A stretch of DNA of 39,016 nt from Gemmatimonadota bacterium (lineage in GTDB: Bacteria; Gemmatimonadota; Gemmatimonadetes; Palauibacterales; KS3-K002): assembly GCA_020344015.1 (NCBI GenBank), contig CP070812.1, positions 650,168 to 689,183 on the forward strand, in the 5' to 3' direction. Position 1 is the first letter of the stretch. Every line of letters begins with the position of its first letter. Shown here in pieces: positions 16,731 to 25,315 of this stretch. Below the pieces are notes generated by a model. It was given only the letters and a program-made list of their open reading frames with translations, was not told where the DNA came from and searched no databases. The position numbers were made by a program, and so were the translations under genes.

Positions 16731-17753
16731 ATGTACAAGACCTGCATATACTGCAACCGCAATCTCGGCGATAACGAGTCGGTCGAGCACTTCCCGGTGG
16801 GGCGCCGCCTGGCGTTCGACGCGCGGAAGGGTCGGCTCTGGGTCGTCTGCGACAACTGCCGGCGTTGGAACTTGACACCGCTGGACGAGCGGTGGGAGGC
16901 CATCGAAGAGTGCGAACGTCAGTACCGCGAGACGACCGTTCGATACTCGACCGACAACGTCGGCCTGGCCCGGTTGCGCGAAGGGCTCGATCTCGTGCGG
17001 ATCGGTAGACCGCTGCGGCCCGAGTTCGCCGCCTGGCGCTACGGCCGCGAGTTCTTGCAGCGCCGGGTCGCCGTCGAGGCGTCGTTCGCGCTCAACCTGT
17101 TCGTTGCGGCGTACGACGCGCTCGTCTTCTATTTCACCGGTGGCGAGAAGCTGCGGGTCGTGACTCGAGTAACCGCCGAGGACGGTACGCACCTGCCGCT
17201 CTCGAGATCGGATATCAGCGCGGTCAGGCTGGTGCAGTCGGATGCTTCGGAGGGGTGGATCCTCAGGGTGCCTCATCGGGCGGGGCTGGCACAGCGCCGC
17301 TGGTGGTCGGAATATGCCGGTGGCGAAGAGGAGACGACCGAGCTCACGGGCCCAGCAGCCGTTCGTGCCGCGGGCAAGATCCTGCCCAAGGTAAACCTGT
17401 ACGGCGGCAAGGATCGCCAGGTGCAGGGCGCGGTTAGACTGATCGAAGACGCTGGAAACGCCGAGCGCACATTCAAAGTCCTCTCGCAAGAGCCCGGCTA
17501 CGTACAGGGTGCGTTGTTTGACAGGGACGCCAGTGTGCTTAGGACTATGCGGCCGGAGATCCGGCTCGCCTTGGAAATGGCAGCCCACGAAGAAGCGGAA
17601 CGGCGCGCCCTAGCCGGCGAGCTCGAGGAGCTGGAGGAGGCCTGGCGCGAGGCTGAGGAAATCGCCGCTATAGCCGACATGTTGCTGATGCCTGAGGAGG
17701 TCGAGGAGTGGATACGGAAGCACCGCCTGGGGAAGGGTAGTGAGGCGGAGTAA
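16731..17753 (+). CDS. Cys-motif paralogue family, copy B (unknown function)
   Basis: The 340-residue paralogue is closest to copy A: both have ESVE at 16-19, RETT before RYSTDN, and a shared GYV...FD-x-DAS segment before the C-terminal helix. Cys5, Cys8, Cys40, Cys43 and Cys61 are conserved. The hydrophobic segment (SFALNLFVAAYDALVFYF) has almost no residue identity with copy A. VLIRVP-type beta strands and AAVRAAGKILPKVNLYGG follow. It ends EEVEEWIRKHR plus a short acidic tail. No good ribosome-binding site precedes the ATG, so coupling to copy A is possible. Confidence 0.87.
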   Translation: MYKTCIYCNRNLGDNESVEHFPVGRRLAFDARKGRLWVVCDNCRRWNLTPLDERWEAIEECERQYRETTVRYSTDNVGLARLREGLDLVRIGRPLRPEFAAWRYGREFLQRRVAVEASFALNLFVAAYDALVFYFTGGEKLRVVTRVTAEDGTHLPLSRSDISAVRLVQSDASEGWILRVPHRAGLAQRRWWSEYAGGEEETTELTGPAAVRAAGKILPKVNLYGGKDRQVQGAVRLIEDAGNAERTFKVLSQEPGYVQGALFDRDASVLRTMRPEIRLALEMAAHEEAERRALAGELEELEEAWREAEEIAAIADMLLMPEEVEEWIRKHRLGKGSEAE

Positions 17754-17790
17754 TCGTTAGCCAGTACGCCCAGGTCACAATTCGCAGAAT

Positions 17791-18402
17791 GTGGAGAGAT
17801 CTTCCCTGAGAGAGTCGTACTACAGGTGGCTCGTGATCGTCGCCGCAACGGCCATGTCCTTTGGGATGGCCGCGTGTTCCGATGAACCCCGCGCCAGCGC
17901 CGAGGCAGCCGGTGAGCAGGCAAGAGCCGAGGCAGCCGGTGAGCCTGCGAGTCCTGAGACAGCCGGTGAGCATGCAACTTCCGAGGGTGCCGGTGAGCGC
18001 GAGAGGTCCGAGGGGGGTGGCGAGCACGCGAGATCGGAGGGTCGTGGTGAGCATGGTGAAGGCGGGGAAGGTCGAGAGCACGGATCGGGAGGTGAAGGAG
18101 AAGAGTCGGGCGACTACATAGGGCGAGAAGAGACTTGGGACGCGACACGCAGGGGGGTAAGGCTGATTCTATCGTTCGATCCCGCGTCCAACTCCTTCGT
18201 GGGGACGGTCGAGAACGCAACGCGAGGGATGCTTTGTGCCGTTCGAGTCGAGGTCCACCTATCTACGGGCACCGAACTGGGTCCGACTGAGCGAACCGAC
18301 CTCCAGCCCGCAGAAAGGGCCGGCGTGGAATTGCCGACGGCGGGAGAGATTTTCGACGCCTGGACAGCGCATCCGGAGGTTTCGCCCTGTACCGGCCCGT
18401 AA
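17791..18402 (+). CDS. lipoprotein with nine-residue Glu/Gly/Ala repeats
   Basis: The 203-residue product probably starts at GTG 17791; there is no strong ribosome site, so the start is uncertain. A signal segment (YRWLVIVAATAMSFGMAAC) ends in a lipobox with Cys29. Residues 37-99 are seven degenerate copies of x-E-x-x-G-E-x-x-x, a flexible hydrophilic spacer. The C-terminal domain (VRLILSFDPASNSFVGTVENATRGMLC to WTAHPEVSPC) resembles a small beta domain with two cysteines. It may stand off the outer membrane or cross the periplasm. The family is not recognised. It lies 37 bp after copy B. Confidence 0.7.
   Translation: MERSSLRESYYRWLVIVAATAMSFGMAACSDEPRASAEAAGEQARAEAAGEPASPETAGEHATSEGAGERERSEGGGEHARSEGRGEHGEGGEGREHGSGGEGEESGDYIGREETWDATRRGVRLILSFDPASNSFVGTVENATRGMLCAVRVEVHLSTGTELGPTERTDLQPAERAGVELPTAGEIFDAWTAHPEVSPCTGP
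17899..18087 (+). repeat. 27-bp coding tandem repeat (about seven copies)
   Basis: Inside the lipoprotein gene, a 27-bp unit with the core GAG-n6-GGTGAG recurs about seven times, decaying toward the 3' end (for example GCCGAGGCAGCCGGTGAG in the first two copies). Such arrays can change copy number by slippage, which would alter the spacer length in frame. Confidence 0.8.
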
Positions 18403-18414
18403 GGGGTTGAGTAC

Positions 18415-18927
18415 CTATCCCAGGTAGCGTTCCAATAACACGCTTCTATGGTGCATCTCGTGACCGGCCATGAGGTAGGGGAAGGTGCGCACTGAGAACT
18501 CGTAGCCGCTCGCCGTGCCGCTGAGCTTGCTCAACTCCTCGTCGAAGCCCCTGAAGAGCGCGATGTGGGATCGCCTCACCAGCTCGAACTCACCTGCGAG
18601 CGACTGTATCGATCGCGCCGCTGCGTTCGAGGCCCGCGCCCAGTCGTTCTCCTCCATCGACGGCAGAGGTGCGGGGTCGCGCCTGGCGAAATGCAGGGCG
18701 CGATACCCGAACACCCGTTCGGCATCGATGATGTGGCCGATGACCTCCTTGACGCTCCACTTCTCCGGCGCGTACCGGTGGTCCGCCTGCTTGGGGCCCA
18801 CACCGGCTAGCACATCTAGCGTCCGCTGCATTTCGGCGGCCAGGATCACCAGTATGTCTCCCTCGGGTACCAGGTCCACGTAGCGGCCGTAGTACTCGAA
18901 GTACTCTGATGGATCGGGGCGTTTCAT
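18415..18927 (-). CDS. DinB-like four-helix metal-binding protein
   Basis: The protein has 170 residues from the ATG at 18927, preferred to a GTG three codons upstream because GGAGG (18936-18940) is eight bases before it. The DinB_2 pattern is visible: EKWSVKEVIGHIIDAERVFGYR with a metal His, and AGHEMHHRSVLLERYLG with the C-terminal His pair. Family members include thiol-dependent transferases and many uncharacterised proteins, so the reaction is unknown. It is divergent from the prenyltransferase gene. Confidence 0.88.
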   Translation of the reverse strand: MKRPDPSEYFEYYGRYVDLVPEGDILVILAAEMQRTLDVLAGVGPKQADHRYAPEKWSVKEVIGHIIDAERVFGYRALHFARRDPAPLPSMEENDWARASNAAARSIQSLAGEFELVRRSHIALFRGFDEELSKLSGTASGYEFSVRTFPYLMAGHEMHHRSVLLERYLG

Positions 18928-19080
18928 GACGGGCACCTCCGTTCTGCGAATCTGCGAATCGAGCGTGCAATATGGTCCCTGACCGGCCCAGCTGCCAGGA
19001 ATGCGCCACCAGGGTGGGCTTGCGTTTCGGGCCGGGATCGATTATCTGCGCTCATTCATAACTTCAGGGGAGGATAACGA

Positions 19081-19962
19081 ATGAGCGTTCCCGCGATCGC
19101 CGGGGTCGCCCGGGCACCGTTTCTGCTGCTTCCCGTCACCCTCGTCGCCGTCGGTACCGGCGCTGCGGCCTACCTGGGTCAGCACGACTGGGCCTCAGCC
19201 GGCCTGGCGCTTCTGGGTATGTTGGGCGTCCACGTCGCCGTGAACGCGCTGAACGAGGCCAGCGACTACAAGACGCGTATCGACTTCCACACGGAGCGGA
19301 CGCCGTTCAGCGGTGGCAGCGGCACGCTGCCGGCCGAGCGGCTGAGCTACGGCAAGGCGGTCGCTACAGGACTCGCGGGTGGCATGCTCGGGATCGCCGT
19401 CGGCGTCTACTTCCTGACGATTGTCGGCACGAAGCTCATCCCTCTCCTGGCGGTCGGCGCCCTGGCGACCTTCTTCTACAGCCCGTTTCTGGCGCGAATC
19501 TACGTTGGCGAGCTGTTTGCGGGGCTCGGCCTGGGCGCGTTGCCGGTGATCGGCACGACGATGGTCCAGACGGGCGACTACGAAGCGCTGGCGATCGCCG
19601 CCTCGCTGCCGGCTTTCCTCATGACCTTCAATTTGCTGCTGCTGAACGAATTCCCCGACGAGACTGCGGACCGGAAGGGGGGACGCAGGAACCTGGTGCT
19701 GCTACTCGGACGACCCAAGGCCGCGGTCTTCTACGCCCTCTTTGCCATCCTGGTGCCCGTTTCGCTGATCGCGACCGTGGCGCTCGACTATCTGCCGACG
19801 TTGGCGCTCGTCGCGATCCTTCCCAGTCTCATTCTGCTTCCGAAGCCGCTGGCCTGGGCCTTCAAGCAGCCCCGCCAGCCGGTGCCGATACCTGCTTTGG
19901 GAGCGAACGTTATCTGGAACCTATCCACCAACGTCGTTCTGGCGCTGACGTTGTTCGTATAG
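19081..19962 (+). CDS. UbiA-family prenyltransferase, MenA-like
   Basis: The 293-residue membrane protein has eight or nine helices. The two Asp-rich motifs that bind prenyl diphosphate through magnesium are NALNEASDYKTRIDFHTE (about 55-72) and NEFPDETADRKGGRRNL, and FSGGSGTL follows the first as in MenA. MenA attaches the side chain in menaquinone synthesis. The first motif deviates from the usual NDYYD, so another aromatic substrate is possible. A strong GGGAGG lies before the start. A menC-type gene occurs at the far end of the window but may serve amino-acid metabolism instead. Confidence 0.87.
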   Translation: MSVPAIAGVARAPFLLLPVTLVAVGTGAAAYLGQHDWASAGLALLGMLGVHVAVNALNEASDYKTRIDFHTERTPFSGGSGTLPAERLSYGKAVATGLAGGMLGIAVGVYFLTIVGTKLIPLLAVGALATFFYSPFLARIYVGELFAGLGLGALPVIGTTMVQTGDYEALAIAASLPAFLMTFNLLLLNEFPDETADRKGGRRNLVLLLGRPKAAVFYALFAILVPVSLIATVALDYLPTLALVAILPSLILLPKPLAWAFKQPRQPVPIPALGANVIWNLSTNVVLALTLFV

Positions 19963-20132
19963 AGAGCGTCGGGTCGGGCGCGGCAAAGGGCCCTCCCTCT
20001 CGCCCTGCTGGGGAGCCGATCCAGCAGCGAGCGTCCGACCTTGCGCAGCGCCGGGCCGCGCGTACGTTCCCCGCAGCCCAAACCACAAGCCCCAGACAAT
20101 CCGCTGAAACCCGAACACTCAGCGAGGATCAA

Positions 20133-21812
20133 ATGAACGGCACGATCTCGAACAAGCTCGTACTCGCCGGCGTCAGCCTACTGATCGTCGTCGGTGCCTG
20201 CGCGCCCGCCGACCGAGTCGACCCGGGCGCGCAAGCGGCGATGGCGACTATCACGACCGACGACCTGGTGAAGCACGTCCTTGTCCTTGGCTCCGACGAG
20301 TTCGAGGGTCGCTTCCCCGGTACGCCCGGCGAACAGAAGACGCTCGAGTACCTGCAAGCAGAAGCGGAGCGCATCGGGCTACAGCCCGGCGCCGGCGACG
20401 GCTGGTTCCAGGAGGTCCAGCTCGTCTCGATCACCGCCGACCCGGGCATGACGCTCAACTTCTTCGGGCCCGAAGGCACGAATGAGTATGCTTACGGGAC
20501 CGAGTTCATGGCTTGGACGACGCGTGTCGTCGAACAAGTCGAAGTGGATGACTCTGAGCTCATCTTCGTCGGCTACGGTACCGTCGCACCCGAGTACGGC
20601 TGGAACGACTACGAGGGGCTCGACGTCAGCGGCAAGACCGTGGTCATGCTGGTCAACGACCCAGGCTTCGCCACCCAGGACCCGGCCCTGTTCAACGGCC
20701 GCTCGATGACGTACTACGGCCGCTGGACCTACAAGTACGAGGAAGCCGCCCGCCAGGGCGCTGCCGCGGCGCTCATCATCCACGACACCGAGCCCGCCGC
20801 CTACGGCTGGGCCACCGTCGAGGGCAGCTGGTCCGGCCCCCAGCTCAACATGGTCAGCGAAGACAACAACATGGGCCGTGTGAAGGTTGAGGGTTGGCTG
20901 CAGCTCGAGGTCGCCAGGGAAGTCTTCGCGATGGCGGGGCTCGACCTCGACGAGCTCTCGCAGCAGGCGAGCCAGGGTAACTTCAACGCGGTGCCGATGG
21001 GGGTCACAGCCTCCACAGCCATCCGTAATACGGTGGAGCGCTCGACGTCCCACAACGTGCTGGGGATCCTACCGGGGGGCGAGCGGCCCGACGAGTACGT
21101 CATCTACATGGGGCACTGGGATCATCTCGGTATGAACCCCGCCCTTGAGGGTGACCAGATCTTCAACGGCGCAGCTGATAACGCAAGCGGAACGGCGGCC
21201 CTCCTCGAGCTCGCCGAGGCGTTCGCGTCGCTCGAGACGCGGCCGAAGCGCTCGATCGTCTTCTGGTGGACGACCGCCGAGGAGCAGGGGCTGCTAGGCT
21301 CCGCCTACTACGCGGCCAACCCGATATACCCGCTGGAGAAGACCGCCGGCGCCATCAACATCGACGGCCTCAATATCTACGGCCCGATGCGCGACATCTA
21401 CGTGATCGGTTATGGCAACTCGGAGCTCGACGAGTACCTAATCGAGTTCGCGGAGTGGCAGGACCGGGAGGTGAAGCCGGATGCCGAGGCCGAGAAAGGC
21501 TACTTCTACCGTTCCGACCACTTCCCGCTGGCCAAGATGGGTGTGCCGGCCCTCTACACCGACGTCGGCGATGACCACGTCGAGCACGGTGAAGCGTGGA
21601 CACAACAGCGCAAGGACGAATGGACCGCCCGGCAGTATCACCAGCCGTCCGACGAGTATAGCGAGGACTGGGACCTGACCGGCGCGGTCGACGACCTGCA
21701 CCTCTGGTTCCTGGTCGGCTACAAACTGGCCAACGAGTCGACCTTCCCGAACTGGAACGAAGGCACCGAGTTCAAGGCGATTCGTGATGCGATGATGGGA
21801 GGAACGGACTGA
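20133..21812 (+). CDS. M28 metallopeptidase lipoprotein with PA domain
   Basis: The 559-residue protein has a lipobox (LLIVVGAC, Cys26), a PA-type insert (about 130-260), then the M28 zinc peptidase domain. Zinc ligands are visible in MGHWDHLG, FNGAADNASGTAALLEL, WTTAEEQGLLGS (general base and ligand Glu pair), INIDGLN and RSDHFPLAKMG. Family members are aminopeptidases acting outside the cytosol. GAGG lies before the ATG. A GC-rich hairpin downstream likely ends its transcript. Confidence 0.92.
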   Translation: MNGTISNKLVLAGVSLLIVVGACAPADRVDPGAQAAMATITTDDLVKHVLVLGSDEFEGRFPGTPGEQKTLEYLQAEAERIGLQPGAGDGWFQEVQLVSITADPGMTLNFFGPEGTNEYAYGTEFMAWTTRVVEQVEVDDSELIFVGYGTVAPEYGWNDYEGLDVSGKTVVMLVNDPGFATQDPALFNGRSMTYYGRWTYKYEEAARQGAAAALIIHDTEPAAYGWATVEGSWSGPQLNMVSEDNNMGRVKVEGWLQLEVAREVFAMAGLDLDELSQQASQGNFNAVPMGVTASTAIRNTVERSTSHNVLGILPGGERPDEYVIYMGHWDHLGMNPALEGDQIFNGAADNASGTAALLELAEAFASLETRPKRSIVFWWTTAEEQGLLGSAYYAANPIYPLEKTAGAINIDGLNIYGPMRDIYVIGYGNSELDEYLIEFAEWQDREVKPDAEAEKGYFYRSDHFPLAKMGVPALYTDVGDDHVEHGEAWTQQRKDEWTARQYHQPSDEYSEDWDLTGAVDDLHLWFLVGYKLANESTFPNWNEGTEFKAIRDAMMGGTD

Positions 21813-21852
21813 CGAGACGCCCGCAACGCGAAGAGCCAGGCCGCACGATCAT

Positions 21853-21888
21853 GGGCGGGCCCGAGGGCCCGCCCTTCGCGTTCCCTTT
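21853..21888 (+). terminator. probable Rho-independent terminator after the M28 gene
   Basis: GGGCGGGCCC (21853-21862) pairs with GGGCCCGCCC (21865-21874) and is followed by a pyrimidine-rich run ending CCCTTT. It is about 40 bp past the peptidase stop. Confidence 0.65.
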
Positions 21889-22196
21889 ACGCCAGGGCGC
21901 GAGCGGGGCTGGGAACCGTGCTCGCCGTGGCTGCGTTCTAAATCTACAGGGCTGTATCTAGCCTATCACTTTCTTCCTAGCCCCTTCCATAGGCAACCTC
22001 GCCGCACCGGGCTGCGATTTCCGGCTCAACCCGGCCAGCCCGGTGTCCATACGCGCTCCACAGGCGAATAACCGCCCGTCCGCACGTGTATCTTCTTATG
22101 GATAGGCCGGTTGCGCGGCAGAAACACCGGGCCACCCAAAGACGTCATAATAAATAGAAGCCGCGGACGCGATCTGCGTCGAGGTCGAGGACCGCC
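21889..22196. other. non-coding gap before copy C, with an 8-bp inverted repeat
   Basis: I find no credible gene in these 308 bp. CCGGGCTG (22007-22014) is repeated inverted as CAGCCCGG (22036-22043). An AT-rich patch, CATAATAAATAG (22146-22157), is the best promoter -10 candidate before copy C, but no matching -35 is evident. Confidence 0.5.
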
Positions 22197-23210
22197 ATGT
22201 TCAAAACCTGCATCTACTGCAATCGCAACCTCGGCGACAACGAAGTCGTCGAAGACTTCCCCATCGGCCGCCGCCTCGCCTTTGACCAGGAGAGGGGCCG
22301 GTTGTGGGTAATCTGTGAGAACTGCCGGCGCTGGAACCTCTCGCCGCTGGAGGAACGCTGGGAGGCGATCGAGGAGTGCGAGCGCCGGTTCTACGACACA
22401 CCCAAGAGCTACTCGACCGACAATATCGGGCTCGCACAGGTCTCCGAGGGGCTACAGCTGGTTCGCATCGGTAGACCGCAACGACGCGAGTTCGCCGCCT
22501 GGCGCTACGGGCGCGAGTTCTGGCAGCGCCGCGTGCTCAACGTCGTTGCCGCGGCGGTCCAGGTGGCGATCGGAATCGGGACCGCGATCGCCGGCGCCAA
22601 TCTGCTGCCGCTCATCTTCGGCATACGGGCCAACCGGGTCGTTGCCCGGGTCCGTGATGAAAAGGGCGGGCGTCTCTTCCTCACTCCCGTCGAGGTCAAG
22701 CGGCTCAAACTGTTCCGCGCCGACGCTGAAGATGGCTGGGCCCTTAGTGTCCATTACCGCCCGGACCAGAGGCGGTTTCTGTTTTGGTCGATGGCGAAGG
22801 GCAAGCGACAGGAGACCGAGCTCGCCGGGGCGACCGCCATCCGTGCCGCGGGCCACATCCTGCCGCGCCTGAATGAGTACGGTGGCACGGACTCGCAGGT
22901 CAGAAAGGCCGTGACGCTGATCGAGGAGGCGCGGGCGCCCGAGCGTCTCTTCCACAGTGTCGCCGCCGAGCGCGGCGCACTGGTGCCCGACCGCATCTTC
23001 GACCGCGACGCTACCGAGCTCAAGAACCTCGACGCGAACGTGCGGCTCGCCCTCGAGATGGCGGCGCACGAGGAGAGCGAGCGTTGCGCTCTGGAGGGCG
23101 AGCTGGCGATCCTCGAGGAGGCCTGGCGCGAGGCGGAGGAGATCGCTTCCATCGCCGACCGCCTGCTCATCCCGGAGAGCGTGGAGGAGTGGATAAGGAA
23201 GCACCGGTGA
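22197..23210 (+). CDS. Cys-motif paralogue family, copy C (unknown function)
   Basis: The 337-residue protein starts at ATG with GAGG upstream (about 22187). It has the same architecture as copies A and B: Cys5/8/40/43 and Cys61 invariant, YSTDNIGLA, and EFAAWRYGREF. The hydrophobic segment reads VAIGIGTAIAGANLLPLIFG (about 120-140). The middle region has GWALSVHYRP and TAIRAAGHILPRLNEYGG. The last 70 residues are a charged helical region (RLALEMAAHEESERCAL to EEWIRKHR). It resembles copy E most closely at both ends, starting MFKTC like it, and leads the second cluster. Confidence 0.88.
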   Translation: MFKTCIYCNRNLGDNEVVEDFPIGRRLAFDQERGRLWVICENCRRWNLSPLEERWEAIEECERRFYDTPKSYSTDNIGLAQVSEGLQLVRIGRPQRREFAAWRYGREFWQRRVLNVVAAAVQVAIGIGTAIAGANLLPLIFGIRANRVVARVRDEKGGRLFLTPVEVKRLKLFRADAEDGWALSVHYRPDQRRFLFWSMAKGKRQETELAGATAIRAAGHILPRLNEYGGTDSQVRKAVTLIEEARAPERLFHSVAAERGALVPDRIFDRDATELKNLDANVRLALEMAAHEESERCALEGELAILEEAWREAEEIASIADRLLIPESVEEWIRKHR

Positions 23211-23213
23211 TCG

Positions 23214-23279
23214 GTGGTCGGTAGTCGGTAGTCAGTAGTCTCTAATCGCTGCGGGGCTCTGACACTGCCTACCGACCAC
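23214..23279. repeat. intergenic heptamer array with 11-bp inverted repeat between copies C and D
   Basis: The 101-bp gap begins with repeated GTCGGTA/GTCAGTA heptamers and ends with their complements. GTGGTCGGTAG (23214-23224) is perfectly complementary to CTACCGACCAC (23269-23279). It resembles the shorter element between copies A and B. Confidence 0.75.
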
Positions 23280-23311
23280 TTACAAACGACCACAGACAAA
23301 CGACAAGCCGA

Positions 23312-24295
23312 ATGTACAAGACCTGCATCTACTGCAACCGCGACCTCGGCGACAACGAAGTCGTCGAGAAGTTCCCCGTCGGGCGACGGCTCGCCTTCGA
23401 CGGCGAACGGGGACGGTTGTGGGTGGTCTGCGAGCGTTGCCGGCGCTGGAACCTGTCACCGCTGGACGAGCGCTGGGAGGCGATCGAGGACTGCGAGCGC
23501 GAGTTCCGCCGCACGCGCCTGCGCTACTCGACCGACAACATCGGGCTCGCCAGGCTGAGGGAAGGGTTGGAGTTGGTGCGAATCGGCCGGCCACTGCGTC
23601 CCGAGTTCGCCGCTTGGCGCTATGGCAAGGAATTCCTCAAGCGACGCGTTCGCAACATCCTCAAGTCCACGGCGGCCGGCGTCGGCTACACGCTGACGTC
23701 TTTCTTCGGGCTGGCCTTCTTTTTCTTGAGTGACGAGAACTCGAAGGTGATCGCCCGCGCCCGTGACGAGGAGGGCAGACGGCTGCGCATCGTCCGCAAG
23801 GACCTGAAGGAGCTGCAGATCGAGCCCAGCGCCAATCCCGATGGCTGGTCGCTCACGGTCCCCAACCGGCCGAGCGAGCGCATCTGGCTGTTCGGCAGGC
23901 GCGGTCGCGGGGAGCGGCAGTTGGTACGCCTCGAGGGTGGTACCGCGGTCCGGGCAGCGGGGCATGTCCTGCCCTGGCTCAACCCGTTCGGTGCCACGCG
24001 GTGGGATGTGAAGGACGCCGTGAAGCTGATCGAGGAGTTAGGCGATCCGGCGTGCGTCTTCGCCGCGGCGCCGCGTCTGACCGGCGTGTCGCGTCTCACC
24101 CGCATGGACTCGCGGACGCGACTGGCGCTCGAGATGGCGGCGCACGAGGAGTCGGAGCGTCGCGCCATCGAAGGCGAGCTTGCTGTGCTGGAGGCGGCCT
24201 GGCGCGAAGCGGAAGAGATCGCGGCCATCGCCGACACGCTCCTCATCCCCAAGGATGTGGATGTGTGGTTGGCCGAGTTCCGCAAGTCGCCTTAG
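23312..24295 (+). CDS. Cys-motif paralogue family, copy D (unknown function)
   Basis: The 327-residue member keeps Cys5/8/40/43 and Cys61 (AIEDCER), RYSTDNIGLA and EFAAWRYGKEF. The hydrophobic segment reads AAGVGYTLTSFFGLAFFFL (about 121-139). It is the most divergent copy: GWSLTVPNRP and TAVRAAGHVLPWLNPFGA differ at several positions, and the C-terminus ends VDVWLAEFRKSP instead of VEEWIRKHR. The region just before the last helix is shortened. No ribosome site is obvious before the ATG. It precedes copy E by only nine bases, so the two are almost certainly co-translated. Confidence 0.87.
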   Translation: MYKTCIYCNRDLGDNEVVEKFPVGRRLAFDGERGRLWVVCERCRRWNLSPLDERWEAIEDCEREFRRTRLRYSTDNIGLARLREGLELVRIGRPLRPEFAAWRYGKEFLKRRVRNILKSTAAGVGYTLTSFFGLAFFFLSDENSKVIARARDEEGRRLRIVRKDLKELQIEPSANPDGWSLTVPNRPSERIWLFGRRGRGERQLVRLEGGTAVRAAGHVLPWLNPFGATRWDVKDAVKLIEELGDPACVFAAAPRLTGVSRLTRMDSRTRLALEMAAHEESERRAIEGELAVLEAAWREAEEIAAIADTLLIPKDVDVWLAEFRKSP

Positions 24296-24304
24296 GTTCC
24301 GGCG

Positions 24305-25300
24305 ATGTTCAAGACGTGCATCTACTGTAACCGCAACCTGGGCTCTAACGAGGTCGTCGAGAACTTCCCCGTCGGCCGCCGCCTCGCCTTCGATCAGGAG
24401 AAAGGCCGGCTGTGGGTGGTCTGCGACAACTGCCGGCGCTGGAACCTCTCGCCGCTGGAAGAGCGCTGGGAGGCGATAGAGGAGTGCGAGCGCCAGTTCC
24501 ACGACACGTCCCAGAGGTTCTCCACCGACAACATCGGGCTCGCCAGGTTGCCCGAAGGCCTGGAGCTCGTCCGCATCGGTCGGCCGCAGCGCCGCGAGTT
24601 CGCCGCCTGGCGCTATGGCCGCGAGTTCATCCGCCGCCGTATCCGCCAGGTGATCGTCACCAGCACGCAGGTCGCGGTGACGGTAGCGGCGGCGGCGGCG
24701 GGAATGGACATCATTTGGTTCTTCATCTTCGGCGGTAAGAAGAAGGTCGTCGCGCGGGTCCGCGATGAGCAGGGGAAACGCCTGTCCGTCGTTCAAAAGG
24801 ATCTGTCACACCTGCAGCTCACCAGCGCCGATGCCGTTGACGGCTGGTCGCTTGTTGTGCCGTACCGCCCGGTCGAGAAGTCCGGGTTATTCTCGGCGTA
24901 CGGCAAAGGCAAGCGCGAGGCGGCGGCGCTCACCGGGCCCACGGCTATTCGCGCCGCCGGACACATCCTTCCCAAGCTCAACTCGTGGGGCGGTACCGAC
25001 TCACAGGTGCGCTCAGCGGTCGAGCGCATAGAGTACGCCCGTGCCCCGGAGCGGCTGTTCGCTCAGGCGTCCGAGACACGCAGCAGCACGGTCAAGAAGA
25101 TGAGCGCCGAGGTACGTCTGGCGCTGGAGATGGTAGCTCACGAAGAGAGCGAGCGGCGGGCTCTCGAAGGTGAACTGGCGCTGCTCGAGCAGACGTGGCG
25201 CGAGGCGGAGGAGATCGCCTCGATCGCCGACCGATTGCTGATACCCGATAGTGTGGAAGATTGGATCCGCAAGCAGCGCAGGAAGCTCACCGGGAGTTAG
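24305..25300 (+). CDS. Cys-motif paralogue family, copy E (unknown function)
   Basis: The 331-residue last copy of the second cluster has all five invariant cysteines, FSTDNIGLA, EFAAWRYGREF, and a hydrophobic segment VTVAAAAAGMDIIWFFIFGG (about 124-143). The middle carries GWSLVVPYRP and TAIRAAGHILPKLNSWGG. The tail (RLALEMVAHEESERRALEGE to VEDWIRKQRRK) matches copy C. It is convergent with the DUF429 gene, with only 15 bp between the stops and no clear terminator. Confidence 0.88.
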   Translation: MFKTCIYCNRNLGSNEVVENFPVGRRLAFDQEKGRLWVVCDNCRRWNLSPLEERWEAIEECERQFHDTSQRFSTDNIGLARLPEGLELVRIGRPQRREFAAWRYGREFIRRRIRQVIVTSTQVAVTVAAAAAGMDIIWFFIFGGKKKVVARVRDEQGKRLSVVQKDLSHLQLTSADAVDGWSLVVPYRPVEKSGLFSAYGKGKREAAALTGPTAIRAAGHILPKLNSWGGTDSQVRSAVERIEYARAPERLFAQASETRSSTVKKMSAEVRLALEMVAHEESERRALEGELALLEQTWREAEEIASIADRLLIPDSVEDWIRKQRRKLTGS

Positions 25301-25315
25301 GAGCACTCCCTACAA

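Noticed and set aside
23211..23311. Possible CRISPR array or IS end at the heptamer repeats
   Set aside because: There are no spacers of constant length, no cas genes and no transposase; the repeats are short and degenerate.
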